A stretch of DNA of 43,263 bases from Triparma columacea (GCA_030267965.1 BRYA01000091.1:1-43263), one strand, 5' to 3'. Shown: positions 1-10,334, numbered from the stretch's first letter. The notes: generated by a model from the sequence alone, not told the origin. Translations and numbers: made by a program.

Positions 1-61
1 CCTAACCCTAACCCTAACCCTAACCCTAACCCTAACCCTAACCCTAACCCTAACCCTAACC
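1..61. repeat. Telomere, CCCTAA/TTAGGG repeats
   Basis: Ten uninterrupted CCTAAC units fill the first 60 bases and then decay within about 40 bases (CCCAACCTCCCGCCTAACC). The C-rich strand is 5' on the + strand, the correct polarity for a left chromosome end. TTAGGG is the telomere unit of animals, many fungi and stramenopiles, so it does not identify the lineage by itself. Confidence 0.97.
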
Positions 62-101
62 CCAACCTCCCGCCTAACCAGTGAGAAAGTAACCGTTATC
101 G

Positions 102-700
102 TATCCCACATCTACTTCACTTACACACATCATTCCACCTTATACCCTCCTCCCTTCTACTCTCACTATTTAACTCCTCTTTCTTCTCCACAACTACACT
201 CACCCTCTCTTACTTTTTCTTCATACACATCTACTACACATACACACATAATTCCACTTTTATACCCTCCTTTCTTCTACTCACATTCTTTAATTCCTCT
301 CACTCCTCTCCACATCCACCCTCATCCTCCTTTAATTTATCTCCATACACATCTACTACACTTCCATTCTACTTACAAATCACAATAACACTTCCACAAT
401 TCTTCAAAACTCCATACATATTCATAACACTACCATAACACTCACAAACCACTATAACATATTTACAATTCTCCAAAACTCCATACACATCTACTAAATA
501 TCCTCAATACTCACAAACCACTATAACACTCCCACAATACAACGACTACTCTTCCTTCTCACAAACTACTTTTAAAATCCCACAAAACACCTACTACACT
601 TCCATTATACTCACAAACAACTATAAAGCTCCCACAATACATCTATTACACCTCTACAATATTCCCAACAATAAAAATCAAATCAATTTCTCCTACAAAT
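102..700. repeat. G-free subtelomeric tract with degenerate direct repeats
   Basis: The + strand holds only two G residues (544 and 628) in 599 bases, and none from 102 to 543. It contains degenerate repeats: the block around 123-180 recurs around 243-300 (period about 120 bases), CCATACACATCTACTA recurs, and CTCACAAACCACTATAAC-like blocks recur near 441, 511 and 611. There is no gene here apart from the last eight bases, which overlap the end of the 3,213-residue coding region. RNA made from the minus strand here, as 3' UTR or telomeric read-through, would be nearly free of C. Confidence 0.9.
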
Positions 701-3700
701 GTTGCTGCCCTATTAGTGACTCCTCATCCCCATCTTCCGGCACGACACTGCTTACTTTAGCCTTCCTACCTCCTACCTCTATAATATCTCCACCATCAGC
801 GCTTCCAACACTTGCTTTCCTAACACTTGCTCTAAAAGCACCTGCTAGACCACCCTTAGCTTCAGCATCAACACTTGCTCTCCTTACACTCTCTCTCCTT
901 CTAGCATCTCCATCTCCTGGAATAAAATCTACAGGAATCGTAGCTTTTATCACATCAGTGAACCACTCTGGCTGCTCCTCTTCCCATTTAGCCCAGTTTG
1001 ACTCAATCCACTTCCTTAACTCTCCTTCAATTGAGACCCATTGATGCCTTGAGTTACAAAAGACTTCAATTTTTGTAGCATCATTCTTTCCTTTTCGGAA
1101 ATATGCCATTGTCATATCCTTCCCTCTATGTATGCTCCAAAATGTGTGCAAGTACTTCTTTTCAATGTTCAAAAAGAAGACAGCAAAACATATGGTAGTT
1201 ACTGGTATGGAATAGTTCTTGACAAATGATGCAATATCAATTGCTCTCTCATCAACATAAGGTGAAGCTACAAATATTGACACTGGTAGGCTTCCCATTG
1301 TCAACAGAAGACCAAACAACCAATAGGCTCCTCCAACTTCGTTAGGATGTCGCAATTGCGCAAGTGAAGTAAAGTCTACAATGATCTTTACCATCACTCT
1401 CATCAATATACTACTCACAATCTCTATGTTTCCCCCCAATGGCAACCAGTACCAGAAGTCACCTCTCAATATCTTAACCAACAAGTACAAACCAAGGTCG
1501 GCTCCAATGTAGAGAAAGGCCCATTTAACTCCCATCAACCCAAACAGAACTATTGTTGTACACCTTATTAGAAGCATTCCTGCAGTGAACAGCAACATGG
1601 ACACAAATACTACTGATCTCTTTCTTGCGTTTGCTGGTATATACCCATAAAAGTCTGGTGCAGATTCTCTTCCAGTAGGGTCTGTGTCCCAGTCATAACT
1701 TATTGTTGCAGAGGCAAAGCCTGTTGTAATTGCTGACACTGCAACTGAAAGCCATGCTGAAGTTCCAACATCTTTGTCACTTGTTGCTATAGCCATAAGT
1801 TGGATGATCACACCAGGGATTGCCTCAGCAAACATCTCAATGCATTTCATAACTGTCATCTCAAACATTGGGGGGATTGCTGCCCCAATCTCTTGCTTTG
1901 CTCCAGTTGCTACCCTGTAAGCATCAACAGCAGGCTTAAATCCGATCAAAATAGGAATCCACTCCTGCAACACCCTCTTAATCCCCAACTTGCTGTTCTG
2001 TGCCCAAACAATAAGCATCTGAAGCCCAATTGACGCTACCAAACTTGCCAAAGAAGCCTTGAAGTACCCATACTTCTTATCACTCCAAAACATGTATGTT
2101 ACATACACATCAGTCAGCAAATCAGTCATGCTCGTCACAGCACCAACTGTCACTCTCATCTTAAGCCCCCAAGGAGCTCCGCTCACTACGCCGTACCCAA
2201 CAGCTACAAACATGGAGTTCATCCAAGGATACTCCTCAAAGAGCTCCCTCACAGCAGCATTCTGCAGACGCCACTGGTCAACACCTGCCTCCACAACTTT
2301 CCTACTTTTCAAGCATGGAGTAAGGTTGTTCCCAATAACAAGGGCCTCCTCCTCTCCTACCTCTTCAAGTCTCATTGACAATGAATGATTCCTGCTAACC
2401 TCTCCAAGTACTGCACGCTTCAACACGGTCAAAAACCAAGGGTACTTCTCAACCACCTCATTCAGTGCACAGTTTTCATTTGTAAAAGCAGACACTGCGT
2501 CATCCTTGCTCTTCTTCTTCTCTCTCTTCTCAACCCTCTGCATAAGTTCCTCACCAAAAAACTTTCCATCCTTGTCTTCTGCTTCTTCACTACAAAGAAG
2601 GTTGGAAAAATAGATTGCAGCTTTGTTCCCTGCCTCAAGGTGCCTCTTTAAGCTACTTTCCACCATACTCTTGCTGGCCTCTCTATGCTCAACCTGAGTC
2701 ACAAGCTCAATCTTGGTCTTCTTATCTCCAAGTTTGGAGAGTCTCCAAGTGTCAGTCACAAGTGGTGCTGCTGATGTTGTAGGATTGCAGGTAATCATCA
2801 GTGTCGTGTTATCTACCCTGAACACGCTCATCCTTGAATAGTACTCCAACTCACGCTTCCCAAAGCCTTTCTCTGTTGTTGTTAACTCCATTTTAAAGTC
2901 TTGCCTCTTTGTGACTTTTCTCACAATGTCCCTCCCCTTCATTGCAAGACTTTCAACGTCCCAGAAAAATGCAGTAACTTCCTTGTGGGATGCTCTTGCA
3001 GTTATTGTAGTCTTCCCCCAACCCATTCCCTTCTCTGCCTTTATCAATGTCTGTCCAGACAATGCACTACTGATCTCTTGAGATCCATAAATCTCGTCAA
3101 AGTGACTTTCAATCCCTGGTGCTCCCTCAATTGCAATCTCCTCAAACTTTTCAATGATCTGCTGCCTCTTGAAGGCAGCAACTTCTATCGGCAAATCACT
3201 GCTTACTTTAGCCTTCCCACCTCCCATCCCTATAATATCTCCACCATTAGCGCCTCCAACACTTGCTCTCCTAATACTTGCTCTTAAAGCAACTACTAGA
3301 CCACCCTCAGCTTCAGCATCAACACTTGCTCTCCTCACACTCTCTCTCCTTCTAGCATCTCCATCTGATGGAATGAACTCTACAGGCACAGAAGCTTTTA
3401 CAACGTCAGTAAACCACTCTGGCTGCTCCTCTTCCCATTTAGCCCAGTTTATGCCAATCCATTTCTTAACTTCTCTTTCAATTTGGACCCAATGATGCCT
3501 TGAGCGAGTAAAGATTAGAAACTTTACTTTATCACTTTCTCCTTCAAAGAAAAATGCCAGTGACATATCCTTTGATGTCTGTGTGCTCCAGAAGGTGTCC
3601 CAGTACTTCTTCTCAATGTTCAAAAAGAAGACAGCAAAGCACATCGTAATTATTGGTATGAAATAGTTCACAATTGATGACGCAATATCAATTACGCTCT

Positions 3701-6700
3701 CATCTACATAAGGTGAAGCTATAAATATCGACACTGGTAGGCTTCCCATTGTCAACAAAAGACCAAACAACCAATAAGCTCCCCCAACTTCATTGGGATG
3801 TCGAAAGTGCACCATTGAAGTAAAGTCTACAATGATCTTCACTACCAGTCTTATCAAAATGCTACTCGCAATCTCTATGTTTCCTCCCAATGGCATCCAA
3901 TACCAAAAGTCTCCTCTCAATATCTTAACCAACAAGTACAAACCAAGGTCGGCTCCAATGTAGAGAAAGGCCCAACTACCCCCAATCAACCCAAGAAGAA
4001 CTATTGTTGTACACCTTATTAGAAGCATTCCTGCAGTAAACAGCAACATGGACACAAATACTACTGCTCTCTTGCTTGCGTTTGCTGGTATATACCCATA
4101 GAAGTCTGGTGCATATTCTCTCTCAGCAGGGTTTGTGTCCCAATCATAACTAATTGTTGCTGAAGCAAAGCCTGTTGTAATTGCTGACACTGCAACTGAA
4201 AGCCATGCTGAAGTTCCAACATCTTTATCACTTGTTGCTATAGCCATAAGTTGGATAATCACTCCAGGGATTGCCTCAGCAAACATCTCAACCACTCTCA
4301 TGAATGTCATCTCATACATTGGGTTAAGTGCAGTCCCAACATCTTGCTTTGCTCCAGTTGATACCCTGTAAGCATCAACTGCAGGCTTGTACCCAAGCAA
4401 GATTGGAATCCATTCCCGTACCACCCTCTTCATCCCCAACTTCCTGTTCTGAAACCAAACTACAAGCGTTTGTATCCCAATTGACACTATCAAACTTGCC
4501 AAAGAAGCCTTAAAGTACCCATACTTCTCATCATCCCAAAACATGTAGGTCACATACACATCAGTTACCAAATCAGACATACTAGTAATAGCCCCAACAG
4601 TCACCCTTAACTTCAACCCCCAAGGAACTTCCTCCAATAGCCTGTAGCTAATTGTCTCTAACATAGGTCTGAACCATTCATACTCCTCATCAAGCTCCTG
4701 CAGTGCAGGGAAATTCAAGATGAAGGCATCAACTGCAGTAGCTGGCTGAGTATTGAGAGCCAGACTCCTCGCTAGAGACTCTCCAATCTCCCTTCCATCC
4801 TTCTCCACGAGCTCCGCAGCCCTACCTTCTACCTTCCTCAACTTGCACAGCTTGTTCTTCACAATAGCGCCAAACATTGTTGGAACGAACACATATTTCT
4901 CTGAAGCCTGTCGCAGAACATAGTTTTTCCCAATGAATAACCTCACCACCACCTCCTTTGTCATTCCCTTCTTCCTGAAACTTAATGCAACCAACAGTTG
5001 CTCACCCAACAACTGTCCTATTTTGTTAGGATCTAAACCTGCATAGTCATTCGTAGTATCATTAACAGCTAGTGAAGAAACCGATGCACCTCCATTGTCC
5101 AACCCAACACTAGCTCTCCTAACACTTGATCTCAAAGCACCTGCTAGACCACCCTCAGCTTCAGCATCAACACTTGCTCTCCTCACACTCTCTCTCCTTC
5201 TAGCATCTCCATCTGCTGGAATAAAATCTACTGGTACTTTAGCCTTCATCACATCAGTAAACCACTCTGGCTGTTCCTCTTCCCATTTAGCCCAGTTTAA
5301 GCCAACCCATTTCTTAATTTCTACTTCAATTGAGACCCACTGATGCCTTGAATTATCTAGAATCATAAACTTTACTGCTTCACTTTCTTCTTCAAGAAAA
5401 AAGGCCATTGAGTATTCCTTGCCTTTCTGCGTGCTCCAGAAGGTGTGCCAGTATTTCCTCTCAATGTTCAAAAAGAAGACAGCAAAGCATAGGGTTGTTA
5501 TTAGTATGAAGTATTTCATAATCAATGATGCAATATCAATTGCTCTCTCATCAACATAAGGTGAAGCTATAAATATTGACACTGGTAGGCTTCCCATTGT
5601 CAACACAAGACCAAACAACCAGTACACTCCCCCAATTTCATTAGGATGTCTAAACTGCACAATTGAAGTGAAGTCTACGATGATCTTTACCATCGCTCTC
5701 ATCAAAATACTATTCACAGTCTCTGCCTTACCCCCTAATGGCACCCAATACCAAAAGTCACCCCTCAATATCTTAACCAACAAGTACAAACCAAGGTCGG
5801 CTCCAATGTAGAGAAAGGCCCAACTACCCCCAATCAACCCAAGAAGAACTATTGTTGTACATCTTATTAGAAGCATCCCTGCTGACAAGAGCAACATTGC
5901 CACAAACACTACTGTTCTCTTTCTTGCGTTTGCTGGTATATACCCATAGAAGTCTGGTGCCTTTTCTCTATTAGCAGGGTCTGTGTCCCAGTCATAACTA
6001 ATTGTTGCTGAGGCAAAGCCTGTTGTAATTGCTGACACTGCAACTGAAAGCCATGCTGAAGTTCCAACATCTTTATCACTTGTTGCTATTGCCATGAGTT
6101 GGATGATCACTCCAGGGATTGCCTCAGCAAACATCTCAATAACTTTCATCATTGTCATCTCAAACATCGGGTCAACTGCAGCCCCAACCTCTTGTGTTTC
6201 CCCCTTTGCAACCCTGTAAGCATCAACTGCAGGCTTAAATCCAATCAAAATAGGAAACCATTCCCTTGACACCCTCTTAATCCCCAACTTCCTATTCTGT
6301 ATCCAAACAACAAACATCTGAAGCCCAATTGACACAGCCAAACTTGCCAAAGAAACTTTAAAGTACCCATACTTCTTATCACTCCAAAACATGTGCGTCA
6401 CATACACGTCGGTCAGTAAATCGACCATGCTTGTTGCAGCACCAACAGTGACCCTTGCTTTTAAGCCTAATTTTGACTTCATGAATAGTTTCATAACTAT
6501 CTCCTCAAGCATAGGCCTTAACCACTCTTGTTCATTCATGACTTCTTGCACTTCAGTGAATTGATGTGCCCACTCATCTACAGCATGAGCAGCAGTCAAA
6601 GTAGTCAACATTACTGCTTTCATTGCACTCCCAATCTCCCACCCCCTGGCTTCCTCCTCACTATTATCTTCTCCCTCATTTGTCGCTTTCCTCTTCAATT

Positions 6701-9700
6701 TATTCATAACCACAGCATACAGCATAGTTCTCATGAAACCATGCTGCTCTGCAATCTCTCTCAGTGCCCCATTGGCAGCAATAAATTGCCTTACGACCTC
6801 TACCTTACTGTCCCCAGAATTCCTTTTCTTCACTCTCTCCATCAGCTGCTCTCCAAACCTCCTCCCATCCTGCTCCCCTGCTTCTGTGCTCTTCAGCAGA
6901 TTATCAAAGTAGTAAGCAGCATCAGTTGCCATGCTCAGGTGCTTAATTACACTCTGTTTGCTAGCAGCTCTTCCTAAACTTTCCTGTCTAGTCATCATTT
7001 CTACTTCTGTCTTCATCTGGCCAACCTCTGAGAACCTTACAGCAGTGAATTGCCCTTCACGCTTTACTGTGACTACAAGTGTCTTGTTGTTAACTCTGTG
7101 AAGCTCAACCTTGGATTTCAATCTGCTCTGGACGTCCCAGAAGAATGCTGCAACTTCTTTGGGGGATGCTCTCACAGTTATTGAAGTCTTTCCCCATCCC
7201 ATTCTCTTCTCTGCCTTTATCAATGTCTGTCCAGACAATGCACTACTGATCTCTTGAGCTCCATAAATCTCGTCAAAGTGACTTTCAATATTTGGTGCTC
7301 CCTCAATTGCAATCTCCTCAAACTTTTCAATGATCTGCTGTCTGTTGAAGGCATCAACCTCTTTGCTCTTATCAAACTTCTTGCGCAGTGCTGAAATTGC
7401 TGTTAGAAACCCTGCACCAAGTTCATTCATGATAGCAGTGGGTATTGGACTGTGGAGATTCACATGTGATTGCAGTGTAACTTTAGTCTGTGGAACTTTG
7501 CCCTTATAGTTCAATTCCTCAAACACCCAAAATGAGTGTACAGAAGCTACTTTGTTGCTAAGCTTGATAGGGTGCGTCTTTTGTAAGTCCTCTGTGCTCT
7601 TAAAACTAATCCACACTATGTCTTTGCCCTCTACAGTCACCTTTTGCCAGGTGACTTTAGTTCTGAATTCACGCAAAGCAAATCCAGGAATGCCGAGATT
7701 CCTAGTTGTGAAATAGTACAGAGAGTGACTATTGATCTTCTTCACTGTCATTTCAACTATCCCGTACTTTCTTAGATTATTCATATTTTCACGGCTGTTA
7801 AGGTTCATCTCATATGCTGCGCACTCTTCTACACTAGCATCCACCACAGTAATTGCCATACCGCTCCCAAGACTCTCACCATCGACATGAACTCCCTTCA
7901 TCTCAACCTTATCGTCAGGACTTTTGAGAGCATATGTTCTCACACTTTCCTTGCACTTCTCATAAAACTCTTTCCCCTTCCTAATTGCATCCTTCTCCTT
8001 ATCAGTATAATCTTGGTGTTCATTCTTGATGATGTTGGCAAGAGAGGCCAGTGCAGCTTTATCAACCTTATCATCCTGCCTGAAGGAGTCCCTGAGAGTT
8101 GCTATTGTACTTAGTGCTCGTGGTATTGTTCTATTGACAACGTTTACTGGAATATACCCCCCTGCATCCATAAAGTGGGTCAATATAAGTTTACATCGGT
8201 GGACACCATTATGATCCTTAATGTTCTTGGCAGTGAGAATGCCACTTGTTGTAGCTTTTACAAGCTTTCCTAGATTTCCACCATAGTCTACCTGCTCTTT
8301 AGCTGGGACAAAAGCTACAGACATCGTGTTGTCGTGCTGTACTTTATGCCATACATATCTCATCACAAACTCTCTTTTGTGAAGAGGGAAGCGAAGTTTC
8401 TTGACTGTTGCAAACAGCTTCTCGTTTACCCTTGCCTTGCCACCCTTCCTCATCTCCAGCCTTGCAGGCTCCCCTTCCTCTTTGCTCTTTAGCATCCTCT
8501 CCCTGCTGCAGAATTCAAAGAACCAAGCAGCTGCTTCCTCGGCTGAGCAGTCGGCAACACACTTGGCTCTCCCAAAACCGAGTGTCTCTTTCCCTTTCTC
8601 CTGCTGCTTGTACTTGATCTTCATCTTAATTCCCTCATAAGGTGACTTGAGAGGCCCCCACCCTTTTTCATCCTCCCCACCAAAGAGCTCCTCCAACTCC
8701 TCAAACACCTTCTTTTGGTCCTCCTCCACCTCAACACCCTCCCTCATCCTCTCCACCAAGGCCCCCCTGACATCAGCATCAACTTCCTTCCCGTTCCTCC
8801 TAAACTTCTCTTGCAACCTGTTGGCCTCAATAAGCTGACTACTTGCAAGGTAGTCAATTGCTTTGTCCATCAGTGTCTTTTGAAGGCCTTTGAAATGCAG
8901 ATTGACTGTTTGAATGCGTGTCACTCTACAGACATTTGGGGCAATCTCATTGAAGAAGTAGACACCTGTAGTCTCTGCTAGCACAAATCCTTCCTTACTG
9001 AGGTCCTTGAAGCCTCCTCCAGGGTACTCTGTCAGTGGCACAAAAGCTAACATGTACGAAGTCTGGCCATTCTCAAGTTTGACTCCCTTCCACGCAAACC
9101 AATTCTCAAAGAGTCGATTGGTGGCGGCAGGGACCTTCACACCAAAATGTTGATGCATGCTTCTAGTTCCCTCAAAATCGTTCCTGATTGCCCTTGGCAA
9201 GTTCCCTCTTTCTTGGAAGTGTTTTCTGGAGCGCTCAAATGTGTCAAGCAGAAATTCCTCTGCCAATATACCCTTTGCTGACTTGTCCACAGTAACCCCA
9301 AAGGCTCCCCACACCTTGTCCCCCTCTCTCCACAGGAACTTGTCAATGCCCTCCTTCAGTGACCCCTTGATTCTCTTCCCTATTGTGTGGAGTTCCTTCT
9401 CTAGGCTCCCAACCCTCTCCAACATTGCGTCCTCCTCTCTTGTCAGAGGCGGCGCCCTTGGCATGATCTCCACCACAAAGTGTCTTTTCCTCCTCTCATC
9501 AATGACACCAGGCTGTCTGAACCGCTCCATGACCTCCTCCATGATACCCTTTACTGCTGCATACGCAGCCTTGATGTCGCCCTTCTTGGCCCTGCCACTG
9601 TTCCTGCCTTCAACACTAGATCTCCTGGATCTCACACTCTTAAAGTTTTTGACTGTGCGAACCTCAACTTCTGATTTTGTCTCTGTTGCTCTCTCCTCTG

Positions 9701-10334
9701 CCTTAGGAGTTCCCACCACGGTGACTGCAGTTTGTCCAAACGCAAAGTCAGTGAAGCTGAGCTTGCCCTTAATGACACCTCGTGTAACAGTCTTGGTCTT
9801 TATCGACGCGAGAATTTCGACAAGCATCGCAGTTGCCCCATCAGAAAGGTCATCCTCATCAAGGGGTGCCAACTCCATAATGTTCGTTGATTTGTCAGGA
9901 GATATGACTTTGATGTCGAGGAGAAAATCGACAAACTTATTCCCGCTGCCGTAGTGCTGCCAGTAGACGAGTCTGTGAATGACTCCTTCCTTTTCGTCAT
10001 ACTCCTGGAGGGTCTTCCTTCGGAACTTGCCCTGCTCGCAATCGGTGAGGAGAAAGTCAATGATCTTGTCACGCTCGTCGTGAAAGACATCAGCAAGCTC
10101 CATAACCTTCACATCGACGCCGGTAGAGTTGTCGATGAGGCCTTCAATGGCTCCTCGGTCATCCAGAAGCTTCACAAGTTTACCTTGTTCGGGGCCAAGA
10201 GCTGTGTAATCGATATCTACGGGACCATGTATCGCGGAGGGTGTGTGATTGGGGCCTGAGGGGGGCTCGGAGGCATAATTTGTCTTGCCGGCGTCATTCA
10301 CGACTCCCGCATCTGCTTCAACCTCACCCTCCAT
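693..10334 (-). CDS. Giant START-domain / XKR-like multi-module membrane protein (3,213 aa)
   Basis: A single uninterrupted reading frame with an ATG at 10334 and TAG at 693-695. Seen in sequence: a hydrophilic N-terminus; START/SRPBCC-like segments at about residues 337-500, 561-770 and 800-985; a shorter related segment at about 1030-1150; and another at about 2415-2580. Three copies of a polytopic module lie at about 1290-1635, 1906-2248 and 2723-3068. Each module begins with TVGA.TSM.DL.TDVYVT.MF, has E.FAEAIPGVIIQLMAIATS in the middle, and ends near FFLNIE+KY. Each is followed by a linker with RRRESVRRASVDAEA. The D..TD and E..P....QL pattern and the helix spacing resemble XK-related (phospholipid scramblase) proteins; START domains bind lipids. 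Inference: a membrane protein that binds and moves lipids. The START and XKR assignments are from motif reading only. The gene is read towards the telomere and ends about 590 bases from the degenerate telomere junction. It is AT-richer than the middle genes and, unlike them, has no intron. Confidence 0.85.
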   Translation of the reverse strand: MEGEVEADAGVVNDAGKTNYASEPPSGPNHTPSAIHGPVDIDYTALGPEQGKLVKLLDDRGAIEGLIDNSTGVDVKVMELADVFHDERDKIIDFLLTDCEQGKFRRKTLQEYDEKEGVIHRLVYWQHYGSGNKFVDFLLDIKVISPDKSTNIMELAPLDEDDLSDGATAMLVEILASIKTKTVTRGVIKGKLSFTDFAFGQTAVTVVGTPKAEERATETKSEVEVRTVKNFKSVRSRRSSVEGRNSGRAKKGDIKAAYAAVKGIMEEVMERFRQPGVIDERRKRHFVVEIMPRAPPLTREEDAMLERVGSLEKELHTIGKRIKGSLKEGIDKFLWREGDKVWGAFGVTVDKSAKGILAEEFLLDTFERSRKHFQERGNLPRAIRNDFEGTRSMHQHFGVKVPAATNRLFENWFAWKGVKLENGQTSYMLAFVPLTEYPGGGFKDLSKEGFVLAETTGVYFFNEIAPNVCRVTRIQTVNLHFKGLQKTLMDKAIDYLASSQLIEANRLQEKFRRNGKEVDADVRGALVERMREGVEVEEDQKKVFEELEELFGGEDEKGWGPLKSPYEGIKMKIKYKQQEKGKETLGFGRAKCVADCSAEEAAAWFFEFCSRERMLKSKEEGEPARLEMRKGGKARVNEKLFATVKKLRFPLHKREFVMRYVWHKVQHDNTMSVAFVPAKEQVDYGGNLGKLVKATTSGILTAKNIKDHNGVHRCKLILTHFMDAGGYIPVNVVNRTIPRALSTIATLRDSFRQDDKVDKAALASLANIIKNEHQDYTDKEKDAIRKGKEFYEKCKESVRTYALKSPDDKVEMKGVHVDGESLGSGMAITVVDASVEECAAYEMNLNSRENMNNLRKYGIVEMTVKKINSHSLYYFTTRNLGIPGFALREFRTKVTWQKVTVEGKDIVWISFKSTEDLQKTHPIKLSNKVASVHSFWVFEELNYKGKVPQTKVTLQSHVNLHSPIPTAIMNELGAGFLTAISALRKKFDKSKEVDAFNRQQIIEKFEEIAIEGAPNIESHFDEIYGAQEISSALSGQTLIKAEKRMGWGKTSITVRASPKEVAAFFWDVQSRLKSKVELHRVNNKTLVVTVKREGQFTAVRFSEVGQMKTEVEMMTRQESLGRAASKQSVIKHLSMATDAAYYFDNLLKSTEAGEQDGRRFGEQLMERVKKRNSGDSKVEVVRQFIAANGALREIAEQHGFMRTMLYAVVMNKLKRKATNEGEDNSEEEARGWEIGSAMKAVMLTTLTAAHAVDEWAHQFTEVQEVMNEQEWLRPMLEEIVMKLFMKSKLGLKARVTVGAATSMVDLLTDVYVTHMFWSDKKYGYFKVSLASLAVSIGLQMFVVWIQNRKLGIKRVSREWFPILIGFKPAVDAYRVAKGETQEVGAAVDPMFEMTMMKVIEMFAEAIPGVIIQLMAIATSDKDVGTSAWLSVAVSAITTGFASATISYDWDTDPANREKAPDFYGYIPANARKRTVVFVAMLLLSAGMLLIRCTTIVLLGLIGGSWAFLYIGADLGLYLLVKILRGDFWYWVPLGGKAETVNSILMRAMVKIIVDFTSIVQFRHPNEIGGVYWLFGLVLTMGSLPVSIFIASPYVDERAIDIASLIMKYFILITTLCFAVFFLNIERKYWHTFWSTQKGKEYSMAFFLEEESEAVKFMILDNSRHQWVSIEVEIKKWVGLNWAKWEEEQPEWFTDVMKAKVPVDFIPADGDARRRESVRRASVDAEAEGGLAGALRSSVRRASVGLDNGGASVSSLAVNDTTNDYAGLDPNKIGQLLGEQLLVALSFRKKGMTKEVVVRLFIGKNYVLRQASEKYVFVPTMFGAIVKNKLCKLRKVEGRAAELVEKDGREIGESLARSLALNTQPATAVDAFILNFPALQELDEEYEWFRPMLETISYRLLEEVPWGLKLRVTVGAITSMSDLVTDVYVTYMFWDDEKYGYFKASLASLIVSIGIQTLVVWFQNRKLGMKRVVREWIPILLGYKPAVDAYRVSTGAKQDVGTALNPMYEMTFMRVVEMFAEAIPGVIIQLMAIATSDKDVGTSAWLSVAVSAITTGFASATISYDWDTNPAEREYAPDFYGYIPANASKRAVVFVSMLLFTAGMLLIRCTTIVLLGLIGGSWAFLYIGADLGLYLLVKILRGDFWYWMPLGGNIEIASSILIRLVVKIIVDFTSMVHFRHPNEVGGAYWLFGLLLTMGSLPVSIFIASPYVDESVIDIASSIVNYFIPIITMCFAVFFLNIEKKYWDTFWSTQTSKDMSLAFFFEGESDKVKFLIFTRSRHHWVQIEREVKKWIGINWAKWEEEQPEWFTDVVKASVPVEFIPSDGDARRRESVRRASVDAEAEGGLVVALRASIRRASVGGANGGDIIGMGGGKAKVSSDLPIEVAAFKRQQIIEKFEEIAIEGAPGIESHFDEIYGSQEISSALSGQTLIKAEKGMGWGKTTITARASHKEVTAFFWDVESLAMKGRDIVRKVTKRQDFKMELTTTEKGFGKRELEYYSRMSVFRVDNTTLMITCNPTTSAAPLVTDTWRLSKLGDKKTKIELVTQVEHREASKSMVESSLKRHLEAGNKAAIYFSNLLCSEEAEDKDGKFFGEELMQRVEKREKKKSKDDAVSAFTNENCALNEVVEKYPWFLTVLKRAVLGEVSRNHSLSMRLEEVGEEEALVIGNNLTPCLKSRKVVEAGVDQWRLQNAAVRELFEEYPWMNSMFVAVGYGVVSGAPWGLKMRVTVGAVTSMTDLLTDVYVTYMFWSDKKYGYFKASLASLVASIGLQMLIVWAQNSKLGIKRVLQEWIPILIGFKPAVDAYRVATGAKQEIGAAIPPMFEMTVMKCIEMFAEAIPGVIIQLMAIATSDKDVGTSAWLSVAVSAITTGFASATISYDWDTDPTGRESAPDFYGYIPANARKRSVVFVSMLLFTAGMLLIRCTTIVLFGLMGVKWAFLYIGADLGLYLLVKILRGDFWYWLPLGGNIEIVSSILMRVMVKIIVDFTSLAQLRHPNEVGGAYWLFGLLLTMGSLPVSIFVASPYVDERAIDIASFVKNYSIPVTTICFAVFFLNIEKKYLHTFWSIHRGKDMTMAYFRKGKNDATKIEVFCNSRHQWVSIEGELRKWIESNWAKWEEEQPEWFTDVIKATIPVDFIPGDGDARRRESVRRASVDAEAKGGLAGAFRASVRKASVGSADGGDIIEVGGRKAKVSSVVPEDGDEESLIGQQHL
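3010..3190 (-). repeat. Internal duplicated START-linker block (copy 2)
   Basis: This stretch of the giant gene encodes RQQIIEKFEEIAIEGAP, ESHFDEIYGSQEISSALSGQ and LIKAEKGMGWGKT. It is nearly identical in protein and DNA to 7190-7350, which carries the same strings with EIYGAQEIS and KRMGWGK. The two copies precede the membrane modules at different points, so the protein grew by internal duplication of a START-linker-membrane unit. Confidence 0.85.

Noticed and set aside
9157..9954. 265-codon open frame on the plus strand within the giant gene
   Set aside because: It is antisense to strongly patterned START-domain sequence and has no family signal.
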